The notes: a model not told the origin generated them from the sequence alone. DNA of 45,343 nt from Akkermansiaceae bacterium (GCA_947491475.1 CANLKN010000020.1:1-45343), one strand, 5' to 3'; counted from the stretch's first letter, positions 1 through 8,689 are shown. Translations and numbers: made by a program.

Positions 1-63
1 AATGAGGTTGAGAATCTGCTTGAGGACGACCACATTGGCCCGGGTTGGTGTAGTTTTGTTCAT
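1..63 (-). CDS. IS4-like transposase, N-terminal 21 codons (runs off window)
   Basis: A reading frame on the minus strand starts with ATG at 61-63 and is still open at base 1. It encodes MNKTTPTRANVVVLKQILNL followed by Ile. This resembles the N-terminus of IS4-like (DUF4372-type) transposases, which typically start with a short polar stretch followed by LKQ.xNLIP. A good Shine-Dalgarno (GGTAGGG) ends 5 bases before the ATG, which supports the start. The position, directly downstream of a truncated UAAP2 gene, is what an IS insertion would give. Only 21 codons are visible, so the family call is recognition from memory and cannot be confirmed here. The rest of the element lies left of the window. 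Confidence 0.55.
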   Translation of the reverse strand, partial: MNKTTPTRANVVVLKQILNLI

Positions 64-67
64 AACA

Positions 68-85
68 CCCTACCGAGTGGCAGGG
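68..85 (-). promoter_or_regulatory. Hairpin sequestering the transposase ribosome-binding site
   Basis: On the minus strand CCCTGCC (85-79) pairs with GGTAGGG (74-68) across the loop ACTC: seven pairs, one a G-T wobble. The 3' arm is the Shine-Dalgarno of the transposase that starts at 63. Several insertion sequences use such a structure to block translation from read-through transcripts of the interrupted gene. The pairing is seen; the role is inferred. Confidence 0.4.
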
Positions 86-116
86 ATTTCAACTCAACAC
101 CAGCCCGCTTTTTTCC

Positions 117-596
117 CTAGCTAAGCCGTCCTGTGGGACGGCTGTGAAAGAAATTGATATTGCAGGTGATGTCTCGCTTGGTGAGTTCGATGTTCCATTC
201 CTGTGCGCCACGAATGAACGAATCGCGGCAGGCGTGCATGCACTCCTTGTCGTGGGCGTAGCGCATGGTGTTGCTCTCGCGCGAGCATGCGCCGCCGAGC
301 GTGTCGTGGCGGCCGCAGGTGTCGGCGGTGATGGTCAGCAGCGCGCGGCCCTCGGTGCTCATGAGCTTGGTGCCGGTGGTCAGGTAAAGAGCGGCCTGCT
401 CCTGAATGGTGCGATCCGCGCTGTAGCGCTCGGTGGAGTCTGCGGCGCTGAAAAACAGCGTGTCGGCAGCCTGGTTGCCCTCAAGATCGAGGATGCGCAG
501 CGTCTGGCCTTGTTTGATTTCGTGAACCCACCAGTCGCCTGCGGGAATGACTTCTCGGAACACGGCGTTCTTGGGATCGAGTGTGCTTTCCTTCAT
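117..596 (-). pseudogene. Truncated UAAP2 / DUF1989 protein (carboxyguanidine deiminase-type subunit)
   Basis: The start is the ATG at 594-596, one base after the UAAP1 stop. The 159-residue frame carries the DUF1989 signature: [15 protein letters not shown], then [18 protein letters not shown] with its Cys and His ligand candidates, and [12 protein letters not shown]1 and UAAP2, once named urea-carboxylase-associated proteins, have been shown in other bacteria to form a carboxyguanidine deiminase acting between guanidine carboxylase and allophanate hydrolase. Full-length UAAP2 proteins are about 50 residues longer and continue after NINFF with a strand-rich C-terminal part. Here the similarity stops at about base 147, and the frame ends in SRPTGRLS encoded by a hairpin next to an IS. 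The gene is therefore probably broken. The expected downstream carboxylase and hydrolase genes are not visible in the window. Confidence 0.75.
124..143. repeat. Perfect 8-bp palindrome at the IS / UAAP2 junction
   Basis: AGCCGTCC, a TGTG loop, then GGACGGCT form a perfect hairpin. It sits between the last recognisable UAAP2 codon (about 147) and the IS transposase leader. There is no T-run on either side, so it is a poor intrinsic terminator. It may be the end of the insertion sequence or a REP-like element that the IS landed beside. Confidence 0.5.
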
Positions 597-597
597 G

Positions 598-1314
598 TTA
601 GAAACGCAGGGTGTGATAGGTTTGATTGTTCTCCCAGGCGCGGAGGTTTTCGGGGCGGATGGCGAAACAAGGATCCTCTGCCGTGGCGGGATCGCCCGCG
701 AGGACTTCAAGCAACACGTGGCGCTGGCGGTATTGCGAATCTGGATCGAGCGGGTGTTGGCAGGTGTTGAGCACGACGAGCGTGTCCATTTCAAAGCGCA
801 GTTCGATGATGTCGCCGGGCTTCGAGTTTCCGGGAACGAATGACAGGTGTCCCTCTTCGTCCGGTGCGGCCTTGCTGAAGAGGTTCAGGTTGGGAACAAG
901 GTCTTTTTTGCCGAGGCCCCACTTGGCGAGTTCGATGAGAAAGCAATCTCGGCCGTTTCGGTGCCAGTCGTTGCGGGCCTGCTGGAAATTGTTAGAGCCG
1001 AATTTCTCAAGCACCTTTGCGGCGTCGCTGTGGCCGCAGACCGTGTCGTGCCAACCGACGGTATCGGCGGTGATGGAGGCGAGGAGACGTCCCATGTCTG
1101 AGTGCAGGCAGTAAGGCGTGCGCAGGAAGAAGATGTGCTGGCCCTTGAGCGTGTCCGGCATGTTATAGCGCTCGCTGCGTTCGGCCGCGTTGTAGAGCAG
1201 CATCGAGACATTCGCGCCGCCATCGAGATCGGTGAAGCGCAGACGTTTGTTTTTGGAAACCACGGCCGACCACATGCCGGCCCCACACAGGGTTCTTTGG
1301 AAAATCTTCTTCAT
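598..1314 (-). CDS. UAAP1 / DUF1989 protein (carboxyguanidine deiminase-type subunit)
   Basis: A 238-residue DUF1989 protein, full length for UAAP1. Key stretches are [37 protein letters not shown] (family signature), [13 protein letters not shown], and the C-terminal part with [20 protein letters not shown]. The start is placed at MKKIFQRT; an upstream in-frame extension reads low-complexity sequence and overlaps the NikR-like gene. In characterised systems UAAP1 and UAAP2 together deiminate carboxyguanidine to allophanate and ammonia in guanidine assimilation. Here UAAP2 follows after a single base, so the two were co-translated, but that partner is truncated. UAAP1 may therefore be a functional orphan on its way to decay. 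The enzyme role is from family knowledge; the partner loss is seen directly. Confidence 0.85.
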   Translation of the reverse strand: MKKIFQRTLCGAGMWSAVVSKNKRLRFTDLDGGANVSMLLYNAAERSERYNMPDTLKGQHIFFLRTPYCLHSDMGRLLASITADTVGWHDTVCGHSDAAKVLEKFGSNNFQQARNDWHRNGRDCFLIELAKWGLGKKDLVPNLNLFSKAAPDEEGHLSFVPGNSKPGDIIELRFEMDTLVVLNTCQHPLDPDSQYRQRHVLLEVLAGDPATAEDPCFAIRPENLRAWENNQTYHTLRF

Positions 1315-1343
1315 CTTTAATCTACAATCTAAATCCACAATCT

Positions 1344-1802
1344 TCAATCCCTCGCCCGCTTGGCGTGCAGCGGCGGGATCAGGTGCGGGGTGAGTGTGAG
1401 CTGGGCGGTTTTGACCCCCTTGCAAGTGATGAGTTTGTTGGCGATCTCGCGCAGCGTTTTGGCCGGGCCCTGCATGAGGATCACTTCGAGCACGTGATCT
1501 TCCTCGAGCAGAACGTGCTGGGACGAGATAACCTCGGCGATGTGTTCGCGGAAAATCCGCGATAGGTCGCGCAGAAGTGCGCTTTTCGATTCGTCATAGA
1601 CCAGCGTGAGCGTGCCGGCCATCACCTCGGTGCCGATTTTTTCCAAGTGCTGCGCGGCGTGTTGATGGATCATCTCGGAAACCGCCTGCGAGCGGTTGTC
1701 GAAACCGCGCTGCTGCACCAGGCGGTCGAGCGCCTGGTAGGTTTCATCAGGCATGGAAACGGTGATCCGTTTCACGCCGTCGCTGTGGTGTTCCTTGGGC
1801 AT
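1344..1802 (-). CDS. NikR-like ribbon-helix-helix transcriptional regulator
   Basis: 152 residues from MPKEHHSDG. The N-terminal ribbon-helix-helix DNA-binding domain is clear ([19 protein letters not shown], then [12 protein letters not shown]). The C-terminal half is the NikR ACT-like domain. In canonical NikR nickel is held by three His and one Cys. Aligned back from the conserved Gly, this protein keeps one His (SSQHVLL), but the second His is Leu and the Cys is Val, with an extra His at EEDH. Nickel sensing is therefore doubtful. It lies 29 bases upstream of UAAP1 in the same direction and could control that operon, perhaps with another ligand. A longer start at 1859 (MKKNFFLHTG) overlaps the preceding ORF by ATGA and is possible but less NikR-like. 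Confidence 0.8.
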   Translation of the reverse strand: MPKEHHSDGVKRITVSMPDETYQALDRLVQQRGFDNRSQAVSEMIHQHAAQHLEKIGTEVMAGTLTLVYDESKSALLRDLSRIFREHIAEVISSQHVLLEEDHVLEVILMQGPAKTLREIANKLITCKGVKTAQLTLTPHLIPPLHAKRARD

Positions 1803-1855
1803 CGCCGGTGAGTCTGTAGCAGCGGCGGTGCCAGTATGAAGAAAAAAGTTTTTCT

Positions 1856-2137
1856 TCATACGTGCGTGGTGCGACGGATCACGCCAGCGAGGTATCGCTG
1901 GAGTTGCCAGATGGTATTCATGCCACCCATGTGGAAGCGGCCACCGGGAATCTTCAGGAAGCGGATCGAGTTGGTGACGGTGTGAATTCCGGCGGCATGC
2001 AGGCGCGTTTCCATGCTGCGGGCGATGCCATTCAAATCACGCAGCTTGGGGTAGAGAAAAGGGACCCAAAAGGGAGACACGAAAAGCGTTATGAAATTTT
2101 TTTGCTGAAAATGTTTTTGGATTTGTGAGGTGCTCAC
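1856..2137 (-). pseudogene. Possible remnant of a Y-family DNA polymerase HhH region
   Basis: A 93-codon frame whose middle reads LRDLNGIARSMETRLHAAGI followed by HTV. That resembles the helix-hairpin-helix after the palm of ImpB/MucB-type Y-family polymerases, where a motif like L.DL.GIG.SME.RL...GI.TV is usual. The residues before it (FVSPFWVPFLYPK) and after it do not look like the family, and 93 residues is far below the more than 350 of an intact polymerase. It therefore reads as a fragment. Its stop overlaps the longest NikR-like start by ATGA, which may be chance. It could also be a small unknown protein. The resemblance is from memory, so confidence is low. Confidence 0.3.
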
Positions 2138-2178
2138 CCACGTGGTGGTTGGCGGTGGTGTTTTCTATGGATGGTTAT

Positions 2179-2538
2179 CTAATTGTCTCTGCGATTATGG
2201 CGGGCAGGAAGCTGACGAGGTCGCCGATCGGCCGGATGGTTTTCCACGATCCACCGAGCCACCTCCGCAGGACCGAAGATGCGGCGGGCGTAATCCCACG
2301 GCATGGCAAGGACGGCCTGCATGATGATGTCTGGTTCGTCGTTCATTGCATGGACGAGTCCGGCGGGAGAAGCGATGAAGCCGTTGGCACGGGTGTCGTA
2401 AGGCTGCTTCCCCTTCAACCAATTTAGTAGCTTCTTTGGCGTGATGAGGCTCAATCCAGCCTCCTTCGCTGCACTGATGATGTGCTCGATGGCCTTTCCG
2501 GGCACCCCCGGCCTTTTTCCGTGACGGACTGTGAGCAT
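2179..2538 (-). CDS. Hypothetical protein, 119 residues
   Basis: I do not recognise this frame. The first 100 residues look protein-like: mixed helix-forming sequence with AIEHIISAAKEAGLSLITP, KKLLNWLKG, and the aromatic stretch MPWDYARRIFGPAEVARW. The last 15 residues are Arg-rich. The frame is open upstream of the ATG at 2538 and would add a plausible VEKAIRQ. Just upstream a different frame offers ATG-GAT-ACG followed by a stop, so a single-base slip near 2560 may have separated the original start. No partner gene suggests a role. It is either a small unknown gene or a decaying one, like its neighbour. Confidence 0.4.
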   Translation of the reverse strand: MLTVRHGKRPGVPGKAIEHIISAAKEAGLSLITPKKLLNWLKGKQPYDTRANGFIASPAGLVHAMNDEPDIIMQAVLAMPWDYARRIFGPAEVARWIVENHPADRRPRQLPARHNRRDN

Positions 2539-2718
2539 CTGACGAATGGCTTTCTCGACGTTAGACTCTCGTATCCATGTTCACTTCCGGGCAAACCGGA
2601 TTCCTCTGAACGGTATTATCCAGATGCGGACACACTACACACTTTCATGCACAGTCGGCTTGTTTGAGGCACGATGCCGAAAGCCAAAGTGCTCATTATG
2701 AGCATATTACGGCGGAAG

Positions 2719-2791
2719 TACGAGGACTGGGACTCGAACCCAGGACCAATTGGTTAAAAGCCAACTGCTCTACCAACTGAGCTATCCTCGC
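2719..2791 (-). tRNA. tRNA-Lys (anticodon TTT)
   Basis: On the minus strand GCGAGGA pairs with TCCTCGT as the acceptor stem (the last pair is G-T). D-arm AGCTCAGTTGGTAGAGC, anticodon loop CTTTTAA and T-arm with GGTTCGAGTCC are all in place; the discriminator base is A. The length is 73 nt and CCA is not encoded, so it must be added after transcription. lysS lies 21 kb away and is not linked. Confidence 0.95.
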
Positions 2792-2983
2792 GTTGATGCT
2801 CCGGCAGGCGGGGCGGGACGATTAGGGGGTGGGGATGGGACTTGCAAGCGGATAATCGGCCGGGATTCACTTTCGTGAGAAAATCTTCTCAATTTGCCTG
2901 TCTTGAGAGCGGAAAGGCCTGATTTTAATGGATGCGGCACGTCCGAAGAGGGCGGTGCCGGAAAGCCCGCGCGCCATTGGCAG

Positions 2984-3781
2984 TCACTGGCCGCCGTGGT
3001 CGCAACCGTTGCGGATGATTTCGAGGAAACTTTGCGGTTCGAGAGCGGCACCGCCGATGAGCGCACCGTCGATGTCCGGGCAGGCCATGAGTTCGGCCGC
3101 GTTGTTGGGTTTTACAGAGCCACCATATTGGATGCGAATGCGTGATGCGGTGTCGGCACCGTAGAGATCAGCGATGACGGAGCGCACGAAGGCATGGGCG
3201 TCCTGCGCCTGTTGGGAGGTGGCGGTGACGCCGGTGCCGATGGCCCAGACCGGTTCGTAGGCGACCACGGTTTCGAGCATGTCTTTTTCGGGGACGTTCT
3301 TGAGGCCATCGGTGATCTGTGTGCGCAGCACGGATTCAAGTTTGCCGGCTTCGCGCTCGGCGAGGGTTTCTCCGATGCAGAAGATGGGTTTCAAATTCGC
3401 CTCGCGGGCTTTGATGATCTTGGCGTTGATGAAGGCGTCGGTTTCGCCATAGATTGCGCGGCGCTCGCTGTGGCCTAGGATCACGTAGTGAACGAAAAAC
3501 TCGCGCAGCATGAGCACACTCACCTCGCCGGTGTAGGCGCCGGCGTCGAACTGCGAGCAGTTTTGCGCCGCGATCTGGATGGCGTGAGCGTTTTGCACGG
3601 CAGTGGCGGTGTGTAGCAGCTCTGCGAGTTTTGCCAGCGAAACAAAGGGCGGGGCGATGACGATTTCACAGGGGAAATCCTGGCCTTGGAGTTTTGAGAG
3701 GAAGCTCTTGAGGAAGTCTTCCGTTTCGGAAGCTCCCTTGTTCATTTTCCAGTTGGCGGCGAAGATCGGCTTGCGGTTCAT
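2984..3781 (-). CDS. tpiA: Triosephosphate isomerase
   Basis: A 265-residue TIM barrel, a little longer than the usual 250. It interconverts dihydroxyacetone phosphate and glyceraldehyde 3-phosphate in the cytoplasm. The catalytic residues are all visible: Lys12 in NWKMNK, the electrophile His in ILGHSERR, the catalytic Glu in AYEPVWAIGTG, and the phosphate-binding loops IQYGGSVKPNNAAEL and IDGALIGGAAL. It lies 32 bases downstream of pgk on the same strand, so the two probably form a glycolytic operon. The C-terminus NGCDHGGQ extends past the last helix and is unremarkable. Confidence 0.97.
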   Translation of the reverse strand: MNRKPIFAANWKMNKGASETEDFLKSFLSKLQGQDFPCEIVIAPPFVSLAKLAELLHTATAVQNAHAIQIAAQNCSQFDAGAYTGEVSVLMLREFFVHYVILGHSERRAIYGETDAFINAKIIKAREANLKPIFCIGETLAEREAGKLESVLRTQITDGLKNVPEKDMLETVVAYEPVWAIGTGVTATSQQAQDAHAFVRSVIADLYGADTASRIRIQYGGSVKPNNAAELMACPDIDGALIGGAALEPQSFLEIIRNGCDHGGQ

Positions 3782-3813
3782 GTGTGGTAGGATGTTGGGG
3801 ATTTGGAGATTTG

Positions 3814-5058
3814 TTAGATATCATTGAGTGCGGCCACCCCGGGCAGGACCTTGCCTTCGAGGAATTCGAGGCTTGCACCGCCGCCGGTGGAGCAATGGGT
3901 GACTCTGGAGGCCACGCCAAATTTTTTGGCGGCGGTGGCGGTGTCTCCGCCGCCGACCACGGTGATGGCTCCGGCTTCGGTGGCGGCGGCAATCGCGGCG
4001 GCCATCGACTTGGTGCCCTCGGCGAAGGCGTCGAACTCAAACACGCCGGGAGGGCCGTTCCAGATGATGGTTTTGGAGGCGGCGATGACCTTGGCGAAGA
4101 GTTCTCGGGTTTGCGGGCCGGCATCGAGGCCCATGGTTCCGGCCGGGATGTGATCGGTGGCGGAGGAAACGGTGGCATCCGGCGCGAATTTGTCGGCGGT
4201 CACGAAATCGACGGGCAGATGCAGGTTCACGCCCTTGGCTTTGGCTTTTTCGGCGAGTTCAGGGATGATTTTCGCGCCTTCGGCATCGAACAGGCTATCG
4301 CCGATTTCCCAACCATTGAGGACTTTGCGGAAGGTGAAGGCCATGCCGCCGCCGATGATGATGTCGTTGGCCTTGTCGAGCAGGTTGGTGATGAGTGGGA
4401 TTTTGTCGGCGATCTTGGCCCCGCCGAGGATGGCGAGCAGCGGGCGCTGCGGGTTGTCGAGCACGGTGGTGAAGGCGCTGATTTCCGCATCCATGAGGAA
4501 GCCGGCTGCCTTCTGCGGCAGGTCCACGCCTACCATCGAACTGTGCGCGCGGTGGGCGGTGCCGAAGGCGTCGTTCACGAACACATCGCCGAGCTTGGTG
4601 AGGCTGGCGCGGAATGCGGCGACTTTTTCGGGGTCCGCTTTGAGGGAGGTGCCGTCTTCCTGCTTGGCTTTGCCTTCTTCTTCGATGTGGAAGCGGAGGT
4701 TTTCCAGCAGCACGACATCGCCGGGCTGGATGGTGCCGGGAGCGCATGCGGCTTCCACTTCAGGGCCAACGCAGTCCGCGAGGAAGTTGACGGGTTTTCC
4801 GAGCAGTTTCGCGAGTTCGTCGGCCACGGGTTTGAGCGAGAATTTTTCGACTCGTGCGCCATCCGGACGGCCAAGGTGGGACATCAGGATGACAGACGCG
4901 CCATTTTCCAAGGCGAACTGGATGGTGGGCAGGGCGGCTACGATGCGCTGGTTGTTGGTGATGGCCCCGGTGGCCTTGTCCTGAGGGACGTTGAAATCGA
5001 CGCGAATGAGGACGCGCTTGCCGGAAAGATCTAGGTCGCAAATGGAGAGTTTGGCCAT
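3814..5058 (-). CDS. pgk: Phosphoglycerate kinase
   Basis: 414 residues from [11 protein letters not shown], a normal length. It transfers phosphate between 1,3-bisphosphoglycerate and ADP. Visible signatures are [13 protein letters not shown] (substrate binding), [24 protein letters not shown], the nucleotide-binding [22 protein letters not shown] and the C-terminal GGGDTATA. A longer in-frame start at 5136 adds 26 unrelated residues and is rejected. tpiA follows on the same strand with a 32-base gap. No glyceraldehyde-3-phosphate dehydrogenase gene is present nearby, so the glycolytic genes are split. Confidence 0.97.
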   Translation of the reverse strand: MAKLSICDLDLSGKRVLIRVDFNVPQDKATGAITNNQRIVAALPTIQFALENGASVILMSHLGRPDGARVEKFSLKPVADELAKLLGKPVNFLADCVGPEVEAACAPGTIQPGDVVLLENLRFHIEEEGKAKQEDGTSLKADPEKVAAFRASLTKLGDVFVNDAFGTAHRAHSSMVGVDLPQKAAGFLMDAEISAFTTVLDNPQRPLLAILGGAKIADKIPLITNLLDKANDIIIGGGMAFTFRKVLNGWEIGDSLFDAEGAKIIPELAEKAKAKGVNLHLPVDFVTADKFAPDATVSSATDHIPAGTMGLDAGPQTRELFAKVIAASKTIIWNGPPGVFEFDAFAEGTKSMAAAIAAATEAGAITVVGGGDTATAAKKFGVASRVTHCSTGGGASLEFLEGKVLPGVAALNDI

Positions 5059-5271
5059 GGGGCGGAGATACCGCCCTACAGCCTCCCTGGTGTCAAGCCA
5101 TGCGTGGTCCGAATCCTGATCGATGAGGTAAAACATTTCATGGATGCGGGAGTGGATGAATCACGGAAAACGGAGACGGGCTTGAGAGCTCTGAATTTCG
5201 TGGATTTCCTTCTTGCGTGGTGTGGGGGATTTGATGAATGTGTTCATATGAACATAAATGTCCGAGAGAAA

Positions 5272-6039
5272 ATGCAAGAGTCTGGCAGCGCGATGGGATT
5301 TGGCAGTTCACTCATCGATGGTCCGGCGGAAGCCGCTGAGTCCACGGCGCTGCGAATTTGTGATCTGCCACAGGGCGAACGGCCGCGTGAGAAGCTCGCA
5401 CAGCACGGCCCGGCTGCGCTGGACAATGCCGAGCTCATGGCGCTTTTCATCGCCACGGGCATCAAGGGCCGCAGCGCGATCGAGATCGGCCGGGATTTGA
5501 TCCGGAAATATGGCTCGATGGGCGCACTCGGCGGGCTGCCGGTCTCGGAATTGGCCAAGGAGCATGGACTCGGCATTGCCAAGGCCTCGAAACTTGCTGC
5601 CGCCTTTGAGCTAGGCACCCGCGTGGCGCGGGAGCAGTTGCGCTGTGTTCCGCTGGACACGCCGGAGCGGATTCATGAGCTCTTTGCGCCCCAAATGCGT
5701 CACCTGGCCCAGGAACAAGTGGTGGTGGCGGTGCTGGACTCGCGGCTGCGCCACATCGGCACCACGGTGGTCTCGATGGGCACGGTGAATGAGGCCAATG
5801 CCCACCCGCGAGAGATTTTGCGGCCGGTGATCACCCGCGGCGCGCACGGATTCGTGTTGATTCATAATCATCCCTCGGGAGATCCCAGCCCGAGCCGGGC
5901 GGACGAAATCGTCACCCGCCGGCTGATCGAAGCCGCCACCATGATGCAGGTGGTGTTTCTTGATCACGTGATTATCGGCAGGCCTTCTCCCGGCCGCGAG
6001 CCATATTTCTCATTCCGCGAGGCGGGGGTGATCGGCTAG
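5272..6039 (+). CDS. radC: RadC-family JAB1/MPN domain protein
   Basis: 255 residues from the ATG at 5272. The N-terminal HhH-like part (RICDLPQGERPREKLAQHGP through LGIAKASKLAAAFELGTRV) is followed by the JAMM metalloprotease-like domain with HNHPSGDPSPSRAD. That gives the H-x-H and Asp zinc ligands, plus Glu in the preceding NEANAHPREIL. RadC proteins are widespread; the repair role once assigned is not established, and a link to transformation or DNA processing is debated. The start is uncertain: ATGs at 5248, 5272 and 5293 are all in frame. I chose 5272 because a purine-rich GAGAGA lies just before it. It converges with bioD. Confidence 0.92.
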   Translation: MQESGSAMGFGSSLIDGPAEAAESTALRICDLPQGERPREKLAQHGPAALDNAELMALFIATGIKGRSAIEIGRDLIRKYGSMGALGGLPVSELAKEHGLGIAKASKLAAAFELGTRVAREQLRCVPLDTPERIHELFAPQMRHLAQEQVVVAVLDSRLRHIGTTVVSMGTVNEANAHPREILRPVITRGAHGFVLIHNHPSGDPSPSRADEIVTRRLIEAATMMQVVFLDHVIIGRPSPGREPYFSFREAGVIG

Positions 6040-6044
6040 TCTCC

Positions 6045-6704
6045 TTACGACTGCCGCCAGATCGGTTGGCTATCCAGAAGTTTCTCCAGCACCTCCTCAT
6101 CCAGAAAATCCTGGCAATGAATCAGGTGTTCTAGCAACGGCACGCCTGTGAGATTTTCAATCACGCCCTTGTTGGTGATCATCGCGGTGTCGAGTTCGTC
6201 ATCGAGCTGGTTGAGAAACACGCCGGCGCAGGTGAGCCCACGGGCGCGGATGGCATCGACGGTCAGCAGGATGTGGTTGAGCGCGCCGAGGCGGTTGGCC
6301 GCGACGATCACCACCGGCAGGCCGAGCTCCGCCGCGAGGTCCGAGATCCGGTAGTTTGCCGCGACCGGCACTTCCCAGCCGCCCGCGCCTTCGACGATGA
6401 CCACTGGATGCGCGGCGGCGAGTTTCCGATAGCCAGCCACCAAGACCGCGGGATCGACGGTTTTGTTTTCGAGCAGGCCGGCGACGTAGGGCGCAACGGC
6501 GCTTTTCAGAAAAACCGGGTTCACCTCGTCGAGTGTGAGGCAGCCGGAGGCTTCTGCGAGGATTTGGGCATCGTCGCGGTCGCCGCAGGCCACGGGTTTG
6601 TAGCCCACGGCATTGATGCCTGCCTTGCGCAAACCATCGAGAATCAAACGGGTGACATGGGTTTTTCCAACTCCGGTATCCGTTCCCGTCACAAAGAAGT
6701 TCAT
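6045..6704 (-). CDS. bioD: Dethiobiotin synthetase
   Basis: 219 residues, normal length. It closes the ureido ring of dethiobiotin from 7,8-diaminopelargonate, CO2 and ATP. The P-loop GTDTGVGKT is at residues 7-15, followed by YKPVACGDRDDA and the switch-like VEGAGGWEVPV, where Glu and Gly contact the substrate. No other bio gene is in the window, so it is unlinked from the rest of the pathway here. Its start faces that of nadB across 96 bases, so the two may share a divergent control region. Confidence 0.95.
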   Translation of the reverse strand: MNFFVTGTDTGVGKTHVTRLILDGLRKAGINAVGYKPVACGDRDDAQILAEASGCLTLDEVNPVFLKSAVAPYVAGLLENKTVDPAVLVAGYRKLAAAHPVVIVEGAGGWEVPVAANYRISDLAAELGLPVVIVAANRLGALNHILLTVDAIRARGLTCAGVFLNQLDDELDTAMITNKGVIENLTGVPLLEHLIHCQDFLDEEVLEKLLDSQPIWRQS

Positions 6705-6800
6705 GCCCCGTGGTGGCTTCCGGCAGGCTGCCGGTCAAGTCGCAGAAACAACAAATTTACCCTTTCGTGACTGGAGGACGGCGTCCATGGTGGGCCGAGC

Positions 6801-8414
6801 ATGACAGCGGATTTCCTGGTGATCGGTGCCGGCATTGCCGGATTGTCCTTCGCGTTGCGGGCGGCACGGCACGGATCGGTGATCGTGGTGACCAAAGGCG
6901 ACGCCTACGAATCCAACACGGCCTGGGCGCAGGGCGGAATCGCTTCCGTGCTCGATGAAAACCAGCGCGACGCTGGTGATTCGGTGGAAAGCCACGTGGC
7001 GGACACCCTGGACGCTGGAGCCGGTCTCTGCAAGGAGGCTGCCGTGCGCGCCATCATCGCGGAGGGCTCCGCAGCGATCCGGGATTTGACAGACTACGGC
7101 GTGGCCTTCGACCACGACGACGATCATTTCCTGTTAGGCAAGGAGGGCGGGCACACGCACCGCAGGATTCTGCATGCCAAGGACACCACTGGTCGCGAGA
7201 TTGCCCGCGCATTGATCGAGACCGCACGCACGACGCCCAACCTCACCTTGTTGGAAGATCATTTCGTGGTGGACCTGATCACCTCTGCCAAACTTGGTGC
7301 GGTGGCGGAAGACCGGGTGCTCGGTGCTTATGTGCTCGAAACAAAAACCGGCGAGGTGAAGGTGTTCCGTTCGGACCGGGTGATTCTGGCTGCGGGCGGC
7401 TGCGGAAAAGTCTATCTTTACACCACCAATCCGGACTCCGCCACCGGCGATGGCGTGGCACTCGGTTGGAGGGCCGGCGCATCGATTGCCAACATGGAGT
7501 TCATTCAGTTTCATCCCACCTGCTTTTACAATCCTGGCGCCACTGGACCCGAAGCGCGTTCGTTCCTCGTCAGCGAGGCGGTGCGCGGCGAGGGCGGTAT
7601 CCTGATCAATGCCAAGGGTGAGGATTTCACGAAAAAAATCGACCCCCGCGGCTCGCTTGCCCCGCGTGACATCGTGGCCCGCGCCATTGATCGCGAACTC
7701 AAGCGCAGCGGCGCACCCTGCGTCTATCTGGATGTCACCCACAAGCCGAAAGGCTTCATGAAGGAACGCTTTCCTTATATTTATGCCAACTTGCTGAAGT
7801 TCGGCCTCGATTGTGAAACCCAGCCGATCCCCGTGGTGCCTGCCGCTCACTATCAATGCGGCGGCATCCTCACCGATGTGAACGGCAAGACCACCATCCG
7901 CGGACTCTTTGCCATCGGCGAGGTCGGCTGCTCCGGACTGCATGGAGCCAACCGCCTGGCTTCCAATTCGCTGTTGGAAGGCAACATCATCGCCCGCCGC
8001 GCGCTCGATGAAATCACACACGCCTACCCGCCGGGCAAGGAAACTTTCAACCCGCCGCCGATTCCCGAGTGGGAACACGGCGACGTCGCCGAGCCCGACG
8101 AACTGGTCGTGATCTATCACAACTGGGACGAGATCCGCCGCCTGATGTGGGATTATGTCTCCATCGTGCGCACCGACAACCGCCTGCGCCGAGCCGCCGC
8201 GCGACTTGCCAATCTCAACAAGGAAGTGCGCGGGTTCTACTGGGGCCACCGCGTCAATTCCGACATCCTCGAACTGCGCAATCTGGTCTCCGCCGCCAGC
8301 CTCATAGTCGAATGCGCGCTGCGCCGCAAGGAGTCCCGCGGCTTGCACTACACGCTCGATCATCCGGATACGCTCGAAAGCTATCGCACGGACACGGTGA
8401 TCCGCAGGTTTTAA
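6801..8414 (+). CDS. nadB: L-aspartate oxidase
   Basis: 537 residues, typical for NadB. It oxidises L-aspartate to iminoaspartate, the first step of de novo NAD synthesis. The FAD dinucleotide fold is at the N-terminus (VIGAGIAGLSFALRAA). The substrate/flavin region AWAQGGIASVL and the conserved QFHPT and HGANRLASNSLLEG motifs are present, and the C-terminal helical domain follows. The LASNSLLEG form and the length favour NadB over a fumarate reductase or succinate dehydrogenase flavoprotein. nadA and nadC are not in the window. Confidence 0.95.
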   Translation: MTADFLVIGAGIAGLSFALRAARHGSVIVVTKGDAYESNTAWAQGGIASVLDENQRDAGDSVESHVADTLDAGAGLCKEAAVRAIIAEGSAAIRDLTDYGVAFDHDDDHFLLGKEGGHTHRRILHAKDTTGREIARALIETARTTPNLTLLEDHFVVDLITSAKLGAVAEDRVLGAYVLETKTGEVKVFRSDRVILAAGGCGKVYLYTTNPDSATGDGVALGWRAGASIANMEFIQFHPTCFYNPGATGPEARSFLVSEAVRGEGGILINAKGEDFTKKIDPRGSLAPRDIVARAIDRELKRSGAPCVYLDVTHKPKGFMKERFPYIYANLLKFGLDCETQPIPVVPAAHYQCGGILTDVNGKTTIRGLFAIGEVGCSGLHGANRLASNSLLEGNIIARRALDEITHAYPPGKETFNPPPIPEWEHGDVAEPDELVVIYHNWDEIRRLMWDYVSIVRTDNRLRRAAARLANLNKEVRGFYWGHRVNSDILELRNLVSAASLIVECALRRKESRGLHYTLDHPDTLESYRTDTVIRRF

Positions 8415-8614
8415 ACAAGCGGATGGCGTTCATGGCAGCGAGCGCGGCGCTCGGGAGTCAGGATTTGCGCTTGGGGGACTTTGAAACGCGGGGGTGAATG
8501 ACATGCCCAGTATCCCGGTCAGACGACTGACTTGAATTTTGATTAGGGTGGTTCGCCAACGAGTCAGATGTTCAAAGAATGACTTAATTCCTCTGGCTCG
8601 CACGATTTCGAATG

Positions 8615-8643
8615 AGCCTTGATTGCGAAGGCAAACCAAGGCT
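8615..8643 (+). terminator. Hairpin followed by a short T-run
   Basis: AGCCTTG (8615-8621) and CAAGGCT (8637-8643) form a 7-bp stem with a 15-base loop, followed by TTTCGGATTTT. It lies in the 275-base gap between nadB and the LOG gene. It may end nadB transcripts or regulate the following gene; the large loop makes it a weak candidate. The rest of the gap shows only a short GC-rich dyad near 8440 with no T-run. Confidence 0.3.
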
Positions 8644-8689
8644 TTTCGGATTTTACCTTTGGGCGGCGTGTGTGTTAGGGAATCCGCGC

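Noticed and set aside
3784-5034. 416-codon plus-strand frame opposite pgk
   Set aside because: It is Gly/Asp-rich, without family features, and exactly antisense to a clear phosphoglycerate kinase.
7134-8363. 409-codon minus-strand frame opposite nadB
   Set aside because: It is a GC-rich shadow of nadB without recognisable protein features.
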